A DNA stretch of 64,000 bases from RUG563 sp045590215 (GTDB taxonomy: Bacteria > Bacillota > Clostridia > Christensenellales > Aristaeellaceae): contig JAZNQO010000013.1 in assembly GCA_045590215.1 (NCBI GenBank), forward strand, positions 92,140-156,139, in the 5' to 3' direction. Positions within the stretch are counted from its first letter, which is position 1. Every line of letters begins with the position of its first letter. Below the pieces are notes generated by a model that saw only the letters and a list, made by a program, of their open reading frames with translations, ran no database searches and was not told the DNA's origin. This document shows, in pieces, positions 51,382-58,578 of the stretch. Both the position numbers and the translations under genes were made by a program.

Positions 51382-52221
51382 ATGTTTTTGCTGAAAGAAA
51401 AAACATTTCTGAACGAACAGGTTTTCCGTGCTGTGATTGAAGCTCCGCTGATTGCGAAAAAGGCACAGCCTGGCCAGTTTGTGATTGTGAGAGTATGCGA
51501 AGAGGGGGAAAGGATTCCTCTGACCATATCGGATTATGATAGAGATAAGGGCACCATCTCTTTGGTGGTGCAGGCTGTTGGCGCAACGACGCTGCTTTTC
51601 TCTCAAATGCAGGCCGGGGATTACCTGCCCAGCGTGGTGGGCCCCCTCGGCAAAGCGACGGAACTGGAAGGCGTAAAAAAGGCTGCTGTTATCGGCGGCG
51701 GCGTGGGCTGTGCCATTGCTTATCCCGTGGCAAGAAAGCTGCATGAGATGGGAGCCAAGGTGGATACGGTGGTGGGCTTCCGCAATCAGGATTTAGTGAT
51801 CATGCAGGAAGAATTTGAAAAGGTGTCTGACCGCTTTACGCTGATGACGGACGATGGCTCTGCCGGGGAAAAGGGCTTGGTAACGGATGCGCTGAAAAAG
51901 AATATCGAAAACGGTGCAGAGTATGATCTGGTGATTGCCATTGGGCCTTTGGTGATGATGAAGTTCGTTTCGCTTTTGACGAAGCATTACGGCATCAAAA
52001 CCATGGTGAGCATGAACCCGGTGATGATTGACGGCACGGGCATGTGCGGCGGCTGCCGCATTACCGTGGGCGGCAAAACCAAGTTTGCCTGCGTGGACGG
52101 CCCGGATTTTGACGGCCATCTGGTGGATTTTGACGAGGCGATGGCACGATCTTCCATGTATCGGGATTTTGAACGCCATGCCTATGAAAACACTTGCAAC
52201 CTGCTGAAAAAGGGGGAATAA
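51382..52221 (+). CDS. nfnA: NfnA-like FAD/[2Fe-2S] subunit (PyrK/ferredoxin:NADP oxidoreductase family)
   Basis: A 279-residue flavoprotein subunit of the PyrK/SudA/NfnA type. The FAD-binding segment has KKAQPGQFVIVRVCEEGERI and PLTISD, then VIGGGVGCAIAYPVARKLHE is the NAD-binding Rossmann strand. The C-terminal DGTGMCGGCRITVGG and FACVDGPDFDGH hold the four cysteine ligands for [2Fe-2S]. In NfnAB it bifurcates electrons from NADPH to ferredoxin and NAD. ATG 51382 is preferred over 51358 because AAAGGGACGAAGG precedes it. nfnB follows after three bases. Confidence 0.88.
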   Translation: MFLLKEKTFLNEQVFRAVIEAPLIAKKAQPGQFVIVRVCEEGERIPLTISDYDRDKGTISLVVQAVGATTLLFSQMQAGDYLPSVVGPLGKATELEGVKKAAVIGGGVGCAIAYPVARKLHEMGAKVDTVVGFRNQDLVIMQEEFEKVSDRFTLMTDDGSAGEKGLVTDALKKNIENGAEYDLVIAIGPLVMMKFVSLLTKHYGIKTMVSMNPVMIDGTGMCGGCRITVGGKTKFACVDGPDFDGHLVDFDEAMARSSMYRDFERHAYENTCNLLKKGE

Positions 52222-52224
52222 ACG

Positions 52225-53613
52225 ATGCCCAACATGCGAATGGAAAAAGCACCCATGCCCATGCAGGATGCAAAAGAAAGAGCGCATAATTTTCAGGAAG
52301 TGGCTTTGGGGTATGCCATGGAAGTGGCACGGGATGAAGCTGCCCGTTGCCTGGGATGCAAAAACAGCCCCTGTGTCAACGGCTGCCCGGTGAAGATTGA
52401 TATTCCCGGCTTTTTGAAGGAAGTGGCAAACGGCAACGAAAAAGGAGCCTATGACATCCTTTCCAAGTCCAGCTCGCTTCCTGCTGTCTGCGGCCGGGTG
52501 TGCCCGCAGGAAAGCCAGTGTGAAGCCAAGTGCGTCCGGGGCATCAAAGGGGAAGCGGTGGCCATCGGCCGGGTGGAAAGATATGTGGCGGACTGGCACA
52601 TGGCAAATGGCGAAAAAGTGGAAAAGCCTCAGTCCAACGGCATCAAGATGGCCGTTATCGGAGCCGGCCCTTCGGGGCTGACCTGCGCCGGTGATTTGGC
52701 CAAGATGGGCTATGATGTGACGGTGTTTGAAGCGTTGCATGTGGCAGGCGGCGTGCTGGTGTACGGCATTCCGGAGTTCAGGCTGCCCAAAACCATTGTG
52801 CAGAAAGAAATTGACACATTAAAGCAGCTGGGCGTTACCATTCATACCGATATGGTGATTGGCAAAGTGCTCACCATTGACGAGCTTTTTGAGCAGGGGT
52901 TTAGGAGCATTTTCATTGGCACGGGTGCCGGGCTACCCCGGTTTATGGGCATTCCCGGCGAGAGCCTGAAGGGTGTTTATTCCGCCAATGAGTTTTTGAC
53001 CCGTGTGAACCTGATGAAGGCTTACCGTGCGGACAGCCATACCCCCATCAAGATAAGCGAAAAGGTGGCGGTTGTGGGTGGCGGCAATGTGGCGATGGAC
53101 GCCGCAAGATGCGCCCTGCGCCTTGGAGCAAAAGAAGTTTCCATTATCTATCGCCGCTCCATGGCGGAAATGCCTGCAAGAAAGGAAGAAGTGGAGCACG
53201 CAGAGGAAGAGGGTATCATCTTCCGTACCCTCAATAACCCAACCGCCATTCTGGGCGATGAAAAGGGGAATGTTTGCGGCATCAATTGCGTAAAGATGAC
53301 ACTGGGAGAAGCGGACGCTTCCGGCCGCCGCCGTCCTGTAGTGGAAGAGGGCAGCGATTTTATCGTGGACTGCGATTGCGTGGTGATGGCCATCGGTACA
53401 TCGCCCAATCCCCTCATCCGGCAGACCACGGAAGGCTTGGATACCGATAAATACGGCTGCATTATCACGAAGAATGAGGCTGGGCTCACAACACGGGATC
53501 ACGTCTATGCAGGTGGCGACGCCGTGACAGGCGCAGCCACGGTGATTCTGGCTATGGGTGCCGGAAAGGCAGCAGCGCAGGCCATGCACGAAGAAGTACT
53601 GAAGAATCGGTAA
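52225..53613 (+). CDS. nfnB: NfnB/GltA-like NADPH-dependent flavoprotein
   Basis: A 462-residue protein. Two [4Fe-4S]-type cysteine groups lie near the N-terminus (CLGCKNSPCVNGCP and CGRVCPQESQCEAKC), followed by an FAD site (MAVIGAGPSGLTCAGDLAK), an NADPH site (VAVVGGGNVAMDAARCALR) and ATGT-type GGDAVTGAATVILAMGAGK. This is the layout of NfnB and of the glutamate-synthase small subunit. Adjacency to nfnA makes a bifurcating NADPH/ferredoxin/NAD enzyme more likely than glutamate synthase, since no large subunit is nearby. Confidence 0.9.
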   Translation: MPNMRMEKAPMPMQDAKERAHNFQEVALGYAMEVARDEAARCLGCKNSPCVNGCPVKIDIPGFLKEVANGNEKGAYDILSKSSSLPAVCGRVCPQESQCEAKCVRGIKGEAVAIGRVERYVADWHMANGEKVEKPQSNGIKMAVIGAGPSGLTCAGDLAKMGYDVTVFEALHVAGGVLVYGIPEFRLPKTIVQKEIDTLKQLGVTIHTDMVIGKVLTIDELFEQGFRSIFIGTGAGLPRFMGIPGESLKGVYSANEFLTRVNLMKAYRADSHTPIKISEKVAVVGGGNVAMDAARCALRLGAKEVSIIYRRSMAEMPARKEEVEHAEEEGIIFRTLNNPTAILGDEKGNVCGINCVKMTLGEADASGRRRPVVEEGSDFIVDCDCVVMAIGTSPNPLIRQTTEGLDTDKYGCIITKNEAGLTTRDHVYAGGDAVTGAATVILAMGAGKAAAQAMHEEVLKNR

Positions 53614-53639
53614 ATAATGCGGAAAATGTGAAAAAAACC

Positions 53640-53668
53640 TTGTTATTTCCACATTCTTTTGCTATAAT
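53640..53668 (+). promoter_or_regulatory. Sigma-A promoter of the YegP-like gene
   Basis: TTGTTA (53640-53645), 17-base spacer, TATAAT (53663-53668), followed by AAAGGAG before the start at 53697. Confidence 0.8.
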
Positions 53669-53696
53669 GGAAAAAAACACAAAGGAGTTGTTTGTC

Positions 53697-54068
53697 ATGG
53701 GCAAATTTGTTATTCGTGAAAAAAACGATAAGTTCAGCTTCCGCCTCAAGGCCTCCAATGGCGAAGTCATCGCCACTTCTCAGATGTATAAGAGCCTGAA
53801 CACCTGCAAGGCCGGTATTGCCTCCGTAATGGCCAATGCCCCCATTGCCAATCTGGAAAACCAGACGGAAGAAGGCTTCGCTGCCCAGAAGCATCCCAAA
53901 TTTGAAGTATATGTGGATAACGCCGGCGAATTCCGCTTCCGCCTCAAGGCCAAGAACGGCCAGAACATCGCTGCTTCCGAAGGCTATGCCTCTGAAAAGA
54001 GCTGCCTGAACGGCATCGAATCCGTCCGCAAGAACGTGGCTGACGCCAAGATTGAAATGGAGGACTAA
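53697..54068 (+). CDS. YegP-like DUF1508 tandem-domain protein
   Basis: A 123-residue cytosolic protein with two YegP/DUF1508 modules. Each carries F-x-F-R-L-K-A-x-N-G-x-x-I-A-x-S (FSFRLKASNGEVIATSQMY and FRFRLKAKNGQNIAASEGY) and a following C-x-x-G-I-x-S-V helix. The family is small, widespread and of unknown function. Codon use is biased, suggesting high expression. A small orphan gene follows after five bases and is probably co-transcribed. Confidence 0.9.
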   Translation: MGKFVIREKNDKFSFRLKASNGEVIATSQMYKSLNTCKAGIASVMANAPIANLENQTEEGFAAQKHPKFEVYVDNAGEFRFRLKAKNGQNIAASEGYASEKSCLNGIESVRKNVADAKIEMED

Positions 54069-54073
54069 TCATT

Positions 54074-54334
54074 ATGGCTGATTTCAATATTCAGGAAATG
54101 ATTGAACAGGTTGTGGAAAAGCTGACGGGCAATAAGAACCTGCTGGCCAACTTCAAAAAGGATCCCATCGCTGCCGTGAAGAGCATCCTGGGCAAGATTG
54201 ACTTGGATAACGACGTTCTGGAAAAAATCGTTGCTGCTGTCAAGGGCAAGATTGATCTGGACGCTATCACCGAAAAAGCCGGCGGCATCGGCAATATCCT
54301 GGGCAAGCTCAAGGGCCTGCTGGGCAAGAAATAA
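54074..54334 (+). CDS. Small helical protein of unknown function
   Basis: An 86-residue, Lys/Ile/Leu-rich protein with a duplicated GKIDLD element, predicted helical throughout. It contains FKKDPIAAVKSILGKIDLD and ends with AGGIGNILGKLKGLLGKK, a Gly-Gly followed by a basic amphipathic tail that looks somewhat like an antimicrobial peptide. I do not recognise the family. The ribosome binding site GGAGGA is formed by the end of the YegP-like gene. No peptidase-transporter is in the window. The peptide reading is speculative. Confidence 0.65.
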   Translation: MADFNIQEMIEQVVEKLTGNKNLLANFKKDPIAAVKSILGKIDLDNDVLEKIVAAVKGKIDLDAITEKAGGIGNILGKLKGLLGKK

Positions 54335-54350
54335 TTCGTTTTCACAATCA

Positions 54351-54379
54351 AGCTGCGTAGCATAAGCTGCGCAGTTTTT
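54351..54379 (+). terminator. Terminator of the YegP-like/small-protein unit
   Basis: AGCTGCGTAGC (54351-54361) pairs with GCTGCGCAGTT (54366-54376) around ATAA, followed by TTT ACTT. Confidence 0.82.
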
Positions 54380-54387
54380 ACTTAAAC

Positions 54388-54424
54388 AAAGGCCGTTTGC
54401 TGTACGATGCAGCAGACGGCCTTT
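54388..54424 (-). terminator. Terminator of the acetyltransferase-prmA unit
   Basis: AAAGGCCGTTTGCTG (54388-54402) pairs with CAGCAGACGGCCTTT (54410-54424) around a seven-base loop. On the minus strand it is followed by GTTTAAG. A perfect stem next to an opposing terminator suits convergent transcription. Confidence 0.75.
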
Positions 54425-54453
54425 GATGATGGGATGAATGATTGGATGAGCCA

Positions 54454-55383
54454 TCAGATATGGCAGGCGAAGGCAACCCAATCGCCTTGATGGCAGACTT
54501 CGTCGATGATATAGCCTGCGGAAAGCAGGGCTTCGGTTACGTCGTTTTCTGCTTCCTTGATGATGCCGGAGCAGACGAAAATGCCGTTTTCCGTCAGATG
54601 CTTTTTCAGGGGCGCGGCCAGCATGCAGATGACGGGGGCCAAGATATTGGCAACGGCAAAATCAAACCGGCGGTGCAGGCCTTGCAGAAGATCGCCCTGC
54701 TGCACGTCGATGACGTTTTCGAGGCCGTTATGCTCCACGTTTTCCTTGGCTACACGGACGGCATCTGGGTCGATATCCACGGCATAAATATCCTGCGCCC
54801 CAAGGCGAGCGGCGGCAATAGCAAGAATACCGCTGCCGGTGCCCACGTCCAGAAGGGAGCCGGAGCGATAGTATTTTTCAATGAGGGTGACGCACATGGC
54901 GGTGGTTTCATGGGTGCCGGTGCCAAAGGCCATGCCGGGGTCGATTTCAATAAGCAGGTCGTCGGCCAGCAGGTCAAAATCCTCCCATGTGGGCTTGACC
55001 ACCATATGCTGCCCCAGCCGGAAGGGTTTATAATACTGCTTCCAGTTTTCGGACCAATCTTCTTCCTTCACCCCCTGGAGGGAAAGGGAAAGTTCCCCAA
55101 GGGAAGGGGACTGGCTTTTGAGCACGCCCAGCTCTTCCCGGAGGGTGGGCAGCAGCTTTTGCAGGGCGTCGTCCTCAAACCAGGCTTTTACCAGTACATC
55201 CTCCGGCATAGCATCAATGACGGACTGATCCATCAGCTCCCAATTGGCGGTGGGCTTGGCAGGGTCGGGCAAATCTGCACGGTCAAGAATCTGGGTGCCC
55301 ACGGCACCGAGACGCAAAAGCAAATCGGAAATCAGTTCAGAGCCGGGGGTGTTGGTGGAAATAGTAACTTCTATATATTCCAT
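54454..55383 (-). CDS. prmA: Ribosomal protein L11 methyltransferase
   Basis: A 309-residue SAM-dependent enzyme that trimethylates L11. The N-terminal substrate-recognition domain (YIEVTISTNTPGSELISDLL) is followed by a class I core with LLIEIDPGMAFGTGTHETTA, LLDVGTGSGILAIAAARLGA, VYAVDIDPDA-like IYAVDIDPDAVRVAKEN and FDFAVANILAPV, all standard for PrmA. Length is normal. The start is six bases after the stop of the acetyltransferase gene, so the two are one transcript. Confidence 0.96.
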   Translation of the reverse strand: MEYIEVTISTNTPGSELISDLLLRLGAVGTQILDRADLPDPAKPTANWELMDQSVIDAMPEDVLVKAWFEDDALQKLLPTLREELGVLKSQSPSLGELSLSLQGVKEEDWSENWKQYYKPFRLGQHMVVKPTWEDFDLLADDLLIEIDPGMAFGTGTHETTAMCVTLIEKYYRSGSLLDVGTGSGILAIAAARLGAQDIYAVDIDPDAVRVAKENVEHNGLENVIDVQQGDLLQGLHRRFDFAVANILAPVICMLAAPLKKHLTENGIFVCSGIIKEAENDVTEALLSAGYIIDEVCHQGDWVAFACHI

Positions 55384-55388
55384 TGAGT

Positions 55389-55913
55389 TCAGTCCTCCTT
55401 TTTATACAGGGCCATCACATAGGCGTCATGGTATTTGCCTTCCCGGTAAACTTCATCTTTCAAAGTGCCTTCCATCACAAAGCCGTTTTTTTCATAGCAG
55501 CGGATAGCCGGGGCATTGAAAGAAAACACGGTGGCCTTTAATTTATGCAGATTCATTTCCTCAAAGGCGAAGCGGCATAAGAGGGAAACGGCTTCTGTGC
55601 CATAGCCGTGGCCGATGGCTTTCTGATCCAGCATGATGGCGATTTCCGCCCGGCGGTTTTTCCAGGAAACCTGCAAAAAGCCGCATTGGCCGATGAACTG
55701 GCTGTTATGCAGCCGCTCGATGGCGAACTGATAATCCCCGCCGGAATAGCTGGTTTGATTGGCCATGAAACGGGCTTCATCCTCCACCGTGGTGGGATAG
55801 AGAATGCCGGACGAGGCAGTGCGCATCACCTGATAATCATTATTGATGGAGAGGGCATACATTAAATCGCTGTTATCGAAAGCACGAAGCTTGATCAGCT
55901 TCCCTACATACAT
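55389..55913 (-). CDS. GNAT N-acetyltransferase, RimJ/RimL-like
   Basis: A 174-residue GNAT enzyme. It opens YVGKLIKLRAFDNSDL, has FIGQCGFLQVSWKNRRAEIA, the acetyl-CoA loop in DQKAIGHGYGTEAVSLL and ends with NAPAIRCYEKNGFVMEGTLK. Homologues acetylate protein N-termini, spermidine or antibiotics; the substrate cannot be told here. The start at 55913 follows AGGAGG. An upstream in-frame extension (to 55958) overlaps the promoter -10 and is rejected. Confidence 0.9.
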   Translation of the reverse strand: MYVGKLIKLRAFDNSDLMYALSINNDYQVMRTASSGILYPTTVEDEARFMANQTSYSGGDYQFAIERLHNSQFIGQCGFLQVSWKNRRAEIAIMLDQKAIGHGYGTEAVSLLCRFAFEEMNLHKLKATVFSFNAPAIRCYEKNGFVMEGTLKDEVYREGKYHDAYVMALYKKED

Positions 55914-55943
55914 AAAGCCAAACCTCCTACATAGTCTTTTATC

Positions 55944-55972
55944 ATCATAATGCCACAAAAGAAGAAAGTCAA
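55944..55972 (-). promoter_or_regulatory. Sigma-A promoter of the acetyltransferase-prmA unit
   Basis: On the minus strand TTGACT (55967-55972), 17-base spacer, TATGAT (55944-55949). Confidence 0.78.
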
Positions 55973-55994
55973 TTAGTAAAATGGAAGATTATTT

Positions 55995-56023
55995 CACACA
56001 GAAACAAAAATCGGCATAGGATG
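55995..56023 (+). promoter_or_regulatory. Candidate sigma-K promoter of dpaAB
   Basis: CACA (55995-55998), 16-base spacer, CATAGGATG (56015-56023), close to the sigma-K pattern mACm-N16-CATAnnnTA, with only the last base of the -10 off. The distance to the dpaA start at 56048 is about 25 bases. DpaAB is made in the mother cell under sigma-K in known spore formers. No sigma-A promoter is evident. Confidence 0.5.
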
Positions 56024-56047
56024 CAGGGAAGAGGAAGGAGGGATCGG

Positions 56048-56782
56048 ATGCGCCTTTCCATTTGCGGAAATGACGAAAGAAGCAAGAGCCTGAAAATGCT
56101 GGCAGAGGAAAGGGGAATCGTTTTGACGGATATTTCCCCGGATGCGGTGATTTTACCGCTGCCAAAGAGCAAATTGGCAGATTTGAAAAGAATATATCCC
56201 AATCATCAATTGATGATTGCAGGGAAAGCAGAGGATGCGCTGAAAGAAGCGGCGGAAAGAAACGGATGGCGGCTTTTGGATGCTTTGGAAGATGAAGCGT
56301 TCGTCCGGGAGAATGCAGAACTTACAGCAGAGGGAGCCATTTATCATGCCATGAAAGAAAAGAAAAAAGCACTGTGCAAGGGGAAAAGCATGGTGCTTGG
56401 GTATGGACGAATCGGAAGATATTTGACAAAGATGCTGCGAGGGCTTGGGACGGAAGTGACGGTATGCGCAAGAAGCGAAAAGGCACGGAAGGAAGCCGGG
56501 GAAAGCAGTGTGGATATCAAGGAAATGGAACGGGTGATCGGGAAAATGGATTTCATCTTTAACACCATTCCTTATCCTGTTTTGATGGAAAAAGAACTTA
56601 TAAAGATGAATAAAAACGCCTTGCTGATGGAGCTTGCAAGTTCCCCTTACGGCGTGGATATGGAAGCAGCGGCAAGGCTCAACGTGAAAGTGCATCTGGA
56701 AAGCGGCATTCCCGGCAGATATTGTCCCATGGATGCGGCAGAAGCGTTCATGAAACTGATTGAAAGGAGTGTTTCATCATGA
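56048..56782 (+). CDS. dpaA: Dipicolinate synthase subunit A
   Basis: DpaA works with DpaB to make dipicolinic acid for the spore core. The 244-residue protein has a short N-terminal region with SPDAVILPLPKSK, then TAEGAIYHAM and an NAD(P)-binding Rossmann motif MVLGYGRIGRYLTKMLRGLG (~117-136), VTVCARSEKAR, FNTIPYPVL and ELASSPYGVDMEAA, all family hallmarks. It is shorter at the N-terminus than the ~300-residue Bacillus protein. The start at 56048 follows AAGGAGGGA. The stop overlaps dpaB by four bases. Confidence 0.93.
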   Translation: MRLSICGNDERSKSLKMLAEERGIVLTDISPDAVILPLPKSKLADLKRIYPNHQLMIAGKAEDALKEAAERNGWRLLDALEDEAFVRENAELTAEGAIYHAMKEKKKALCKGKSMVLGYGRIGRYLTKMLRGLGTEVTVCARSEKARKEAGESSVDIKEMERVIGKMDFIFNTIPYPVLMEKELIKMNKNALLMELASSPYGVDMEAAARLNVKVHLESGIPGRYCPMDAAEAFMKLIERSVSS

Positions 56783-57369
56783 GCAAAACACGTGTCGGCT
56801 TTGCGCTGACGGGTTCTTATTGTACATTTCATCGGGCGTTTCGGGCGATGGAACAGCTGGTGGAGGAAGGATATGCGGTGACGCCCATTATGAGCTTTGC
56901 GGTTCGGGACAGAGACACACGGTTTTACACCAAAGAAGAAGTAAAGGATACACTGCTGAAAATCACTGGCACCCAGCCTCTTACCACCATGCAGGAAGTG
57001 GAGCCCATCGGGCCGAAAAAGCTGATGGATGCTTACATCATTGCCCCTATGACCGGCAGCTCCATGGGCAAGATGGCGCATGGCATTTTTGATACCCCGG
57101 CTCTCCTTGGAGCCAAATCCCATCTGCGGAACGGAAGGCCTGTATTGGTAGCCCCCTCCACCAACGACGGCCTTGGCACATCGGCTGAAAACATCGGGAA
57201 GATTTTGGTGATGAAAAACGTTTATTTTGTGCCCTATGGCCAGGATGACCCGGTTGGGAAGCCGAGATCGCTGGTTGCGGATTTTGACAAAATTTCAGCA
57301 GCCTTGTCGGCAGCCTTGGCCGGAGCCCAATTGCAGCCCATGCTGTATGGCAACTTGAAAAAAAGCTGA
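56779..57369 (+). CDS. dpaB: Dipicolinate synthase subunit B
   Basis: A 196-residue flavoprotein of the Dfp/UbiX-like fold. It starts RVGFALTGSYCTFHRAFRAM and has YIIAPMTGSSMGKMAHGIFD, PVLVAPSTNDGLGTSAENIG and VYFVPYGQDDPVGKPRSL, as in SpoVFB/DpaB. It overlaps dpaA by the ATGA motif and is co-translated. The usual neighbours asd and dapG are not here, so the dpa pair stands alone. Confidence 0.95.
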   Translation: MSKTRVGFALTGSYCTFHRAFRAMEQLVEEGYAVTPIMSFAVRDRDTRFYTKEEVKDTLLKITGTQPLTTMQEVEPIGPKKLMDAYIIAPMTGSSMGKMAHGIFDTPALLGAKSHLRNGRPVLVAPSTNDGLGTSAENIGKILVMKNVYFVPYGQDDPVGKPRSLVADFDKISAALSAALAGAQLQPMLYGNLKKS

Positions 57370-57405
57370 AAATGCGCTATACTATATTTTGTGGAGGAAA
57401 GACAG

Positions 57406-58566
57406 ATGAAGAAACAAGGATTCCTTTGGCTGGTAGCACTGATGATGACCATTTCTTTCTGTGCTGCGGCGCAGGCAAGCGTAATTCCTGACGCTGTGGA
57501 CGCCGCTGTTGTTGCCATGGGCAATTTGGAAGAGAGAGCGGCAGGGGAAAGGGATTATGTGTGCTTTCCCGTGCTGGAACATGCCGGGGAGCATACGGAT
57601 GCCATCAATGCGCAGATACAGCAAAAGGCCAATCTTTCCGCTTATCAGAACGTGATGACCTTTGGCACGGGAAGCACGGGATTAAGGGTTGATTATGAAG
57701 CGGTGCTGCAGGGGGATATTCTATCCCTTGTGATCATCGCAGATGGGAAAATGCCCGTCGGCAGGCCGTCCCAGGTGTATTACCCCATGACAATTGACGT
57801 TCAAACCGGGGAAGAAATCGCTTTTGAAACGCTGTTCCATGATGCGCATGGGGCGATTCAATACATCGAGCAAGTGCTGGAAAACGAAATGGAAGAAAGG
57901 CTGTCCACCCACTTGGAGAACAGAAGCCTTTTTCCCGTGCCCTATGACAGATTTATGCTGGATGAAAAGGGCGGCCTGACGTTCTTTTACGAACGGGATC
58001 AGCTTTCCTTCCTGTCCGGGTTCAGCGGAGCGGTATACTTCAGACACAGCGAGCTTATGCCGTATTACGACCTGACGGAAGGCAGTGTCCTTAACAGAAT
58101 TATGGAAAAAGAAACCGAAGACGGCTTTATGGCAGGGCTTGGGGAGCGCAATTGCATCGGCCTTCCTTTGGACGATGTGCTGAAAAAATATCGCTCCACG
58201 GTGGATTCGGAATACTATCCGGGCGGTGCGCTTTACGAAGTGGAAGACGCACGGCTGCAGGGGACATTTCTCCTGACGGATGAAAGCGAAGAAAAGGTGA
58301 CGGGGCTGCTTTCCAGCCGTTTGGATGACGGCGGCATCGTCACGGGGAAGACCACCCTGACGGAAGCCATTCAGCTTCTTGGAGATGGGTATGTGGAAAT
58401 GCCCATGGATGAAAACACGGCGGAAGCCTATCGGGTGTGTCCGGGCAGAAGCGTGGTTTACACGGAAAAGAAAGATAACCAAAACGGCAGCACCAAACAG
58501 AGCTATACCCTCTATGCAGACGAACAAGACATTGTGCAATACCTGAAACTGATGATTGAAGAATAA
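57406..58566 (+). CDS. Secreted protein with an RsiV/DUF3298-like domain
   Basis: A 386-residue protein with signal peptide (residues 1-~24, MKKQGFLWLVALMMTISFCA). The region ~30-225 resembles the DUF4163/DUF3298 tandem of RsiV-like secreted proteins: VDYEAVLQGDILSLVIIADG, YYPMTIDVQTGEEIAFETLF and ERDQLSFLSGFSGAVYFRHS. The C-terminal ~150 residues are acidic and not recognised. The start follows TGGAGGAAAG. It lies between dpaB and ftsK/spoIIIE, so a spore-envelope role is possible but unproven. Confidence 0.78.
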   Translation: MKKQGFLWLVALMMTISFCAAAQASVIPDAVDAAVVAMGNLEERAAGERDYVCFPVLEHAGEHTDAINAQIQQKANLSAYQNVMTFGTGSTGLRVDYEAVLQGDILSLVIIADGKMPVGRPSQVYYPMTIDVQTGEEIAFETLFHDAHGAIQYIEQVLENEMEERLSTHLENRSLFPVPYDRFMLDEKGGLTFFYERDQLSFLSGFSGAVYFRHSELMPYYDLTEGSVLNRIMEKETEDGFMAGLGERNCIGLPLDDVLKKYRSTVDSEYYPGGALYEVEDARLQGTFLLTDESEEKVTGLLSSRLDDGGIVTGKTTLTEAIQLLGDGYVEMPMDENTAEAYRVCPGRSVVYTEKKDNQNGSTKQSYTLYADEQDIVQYLKLMIEE

Positions 58567-58578
58567 AGGGGAACATTG

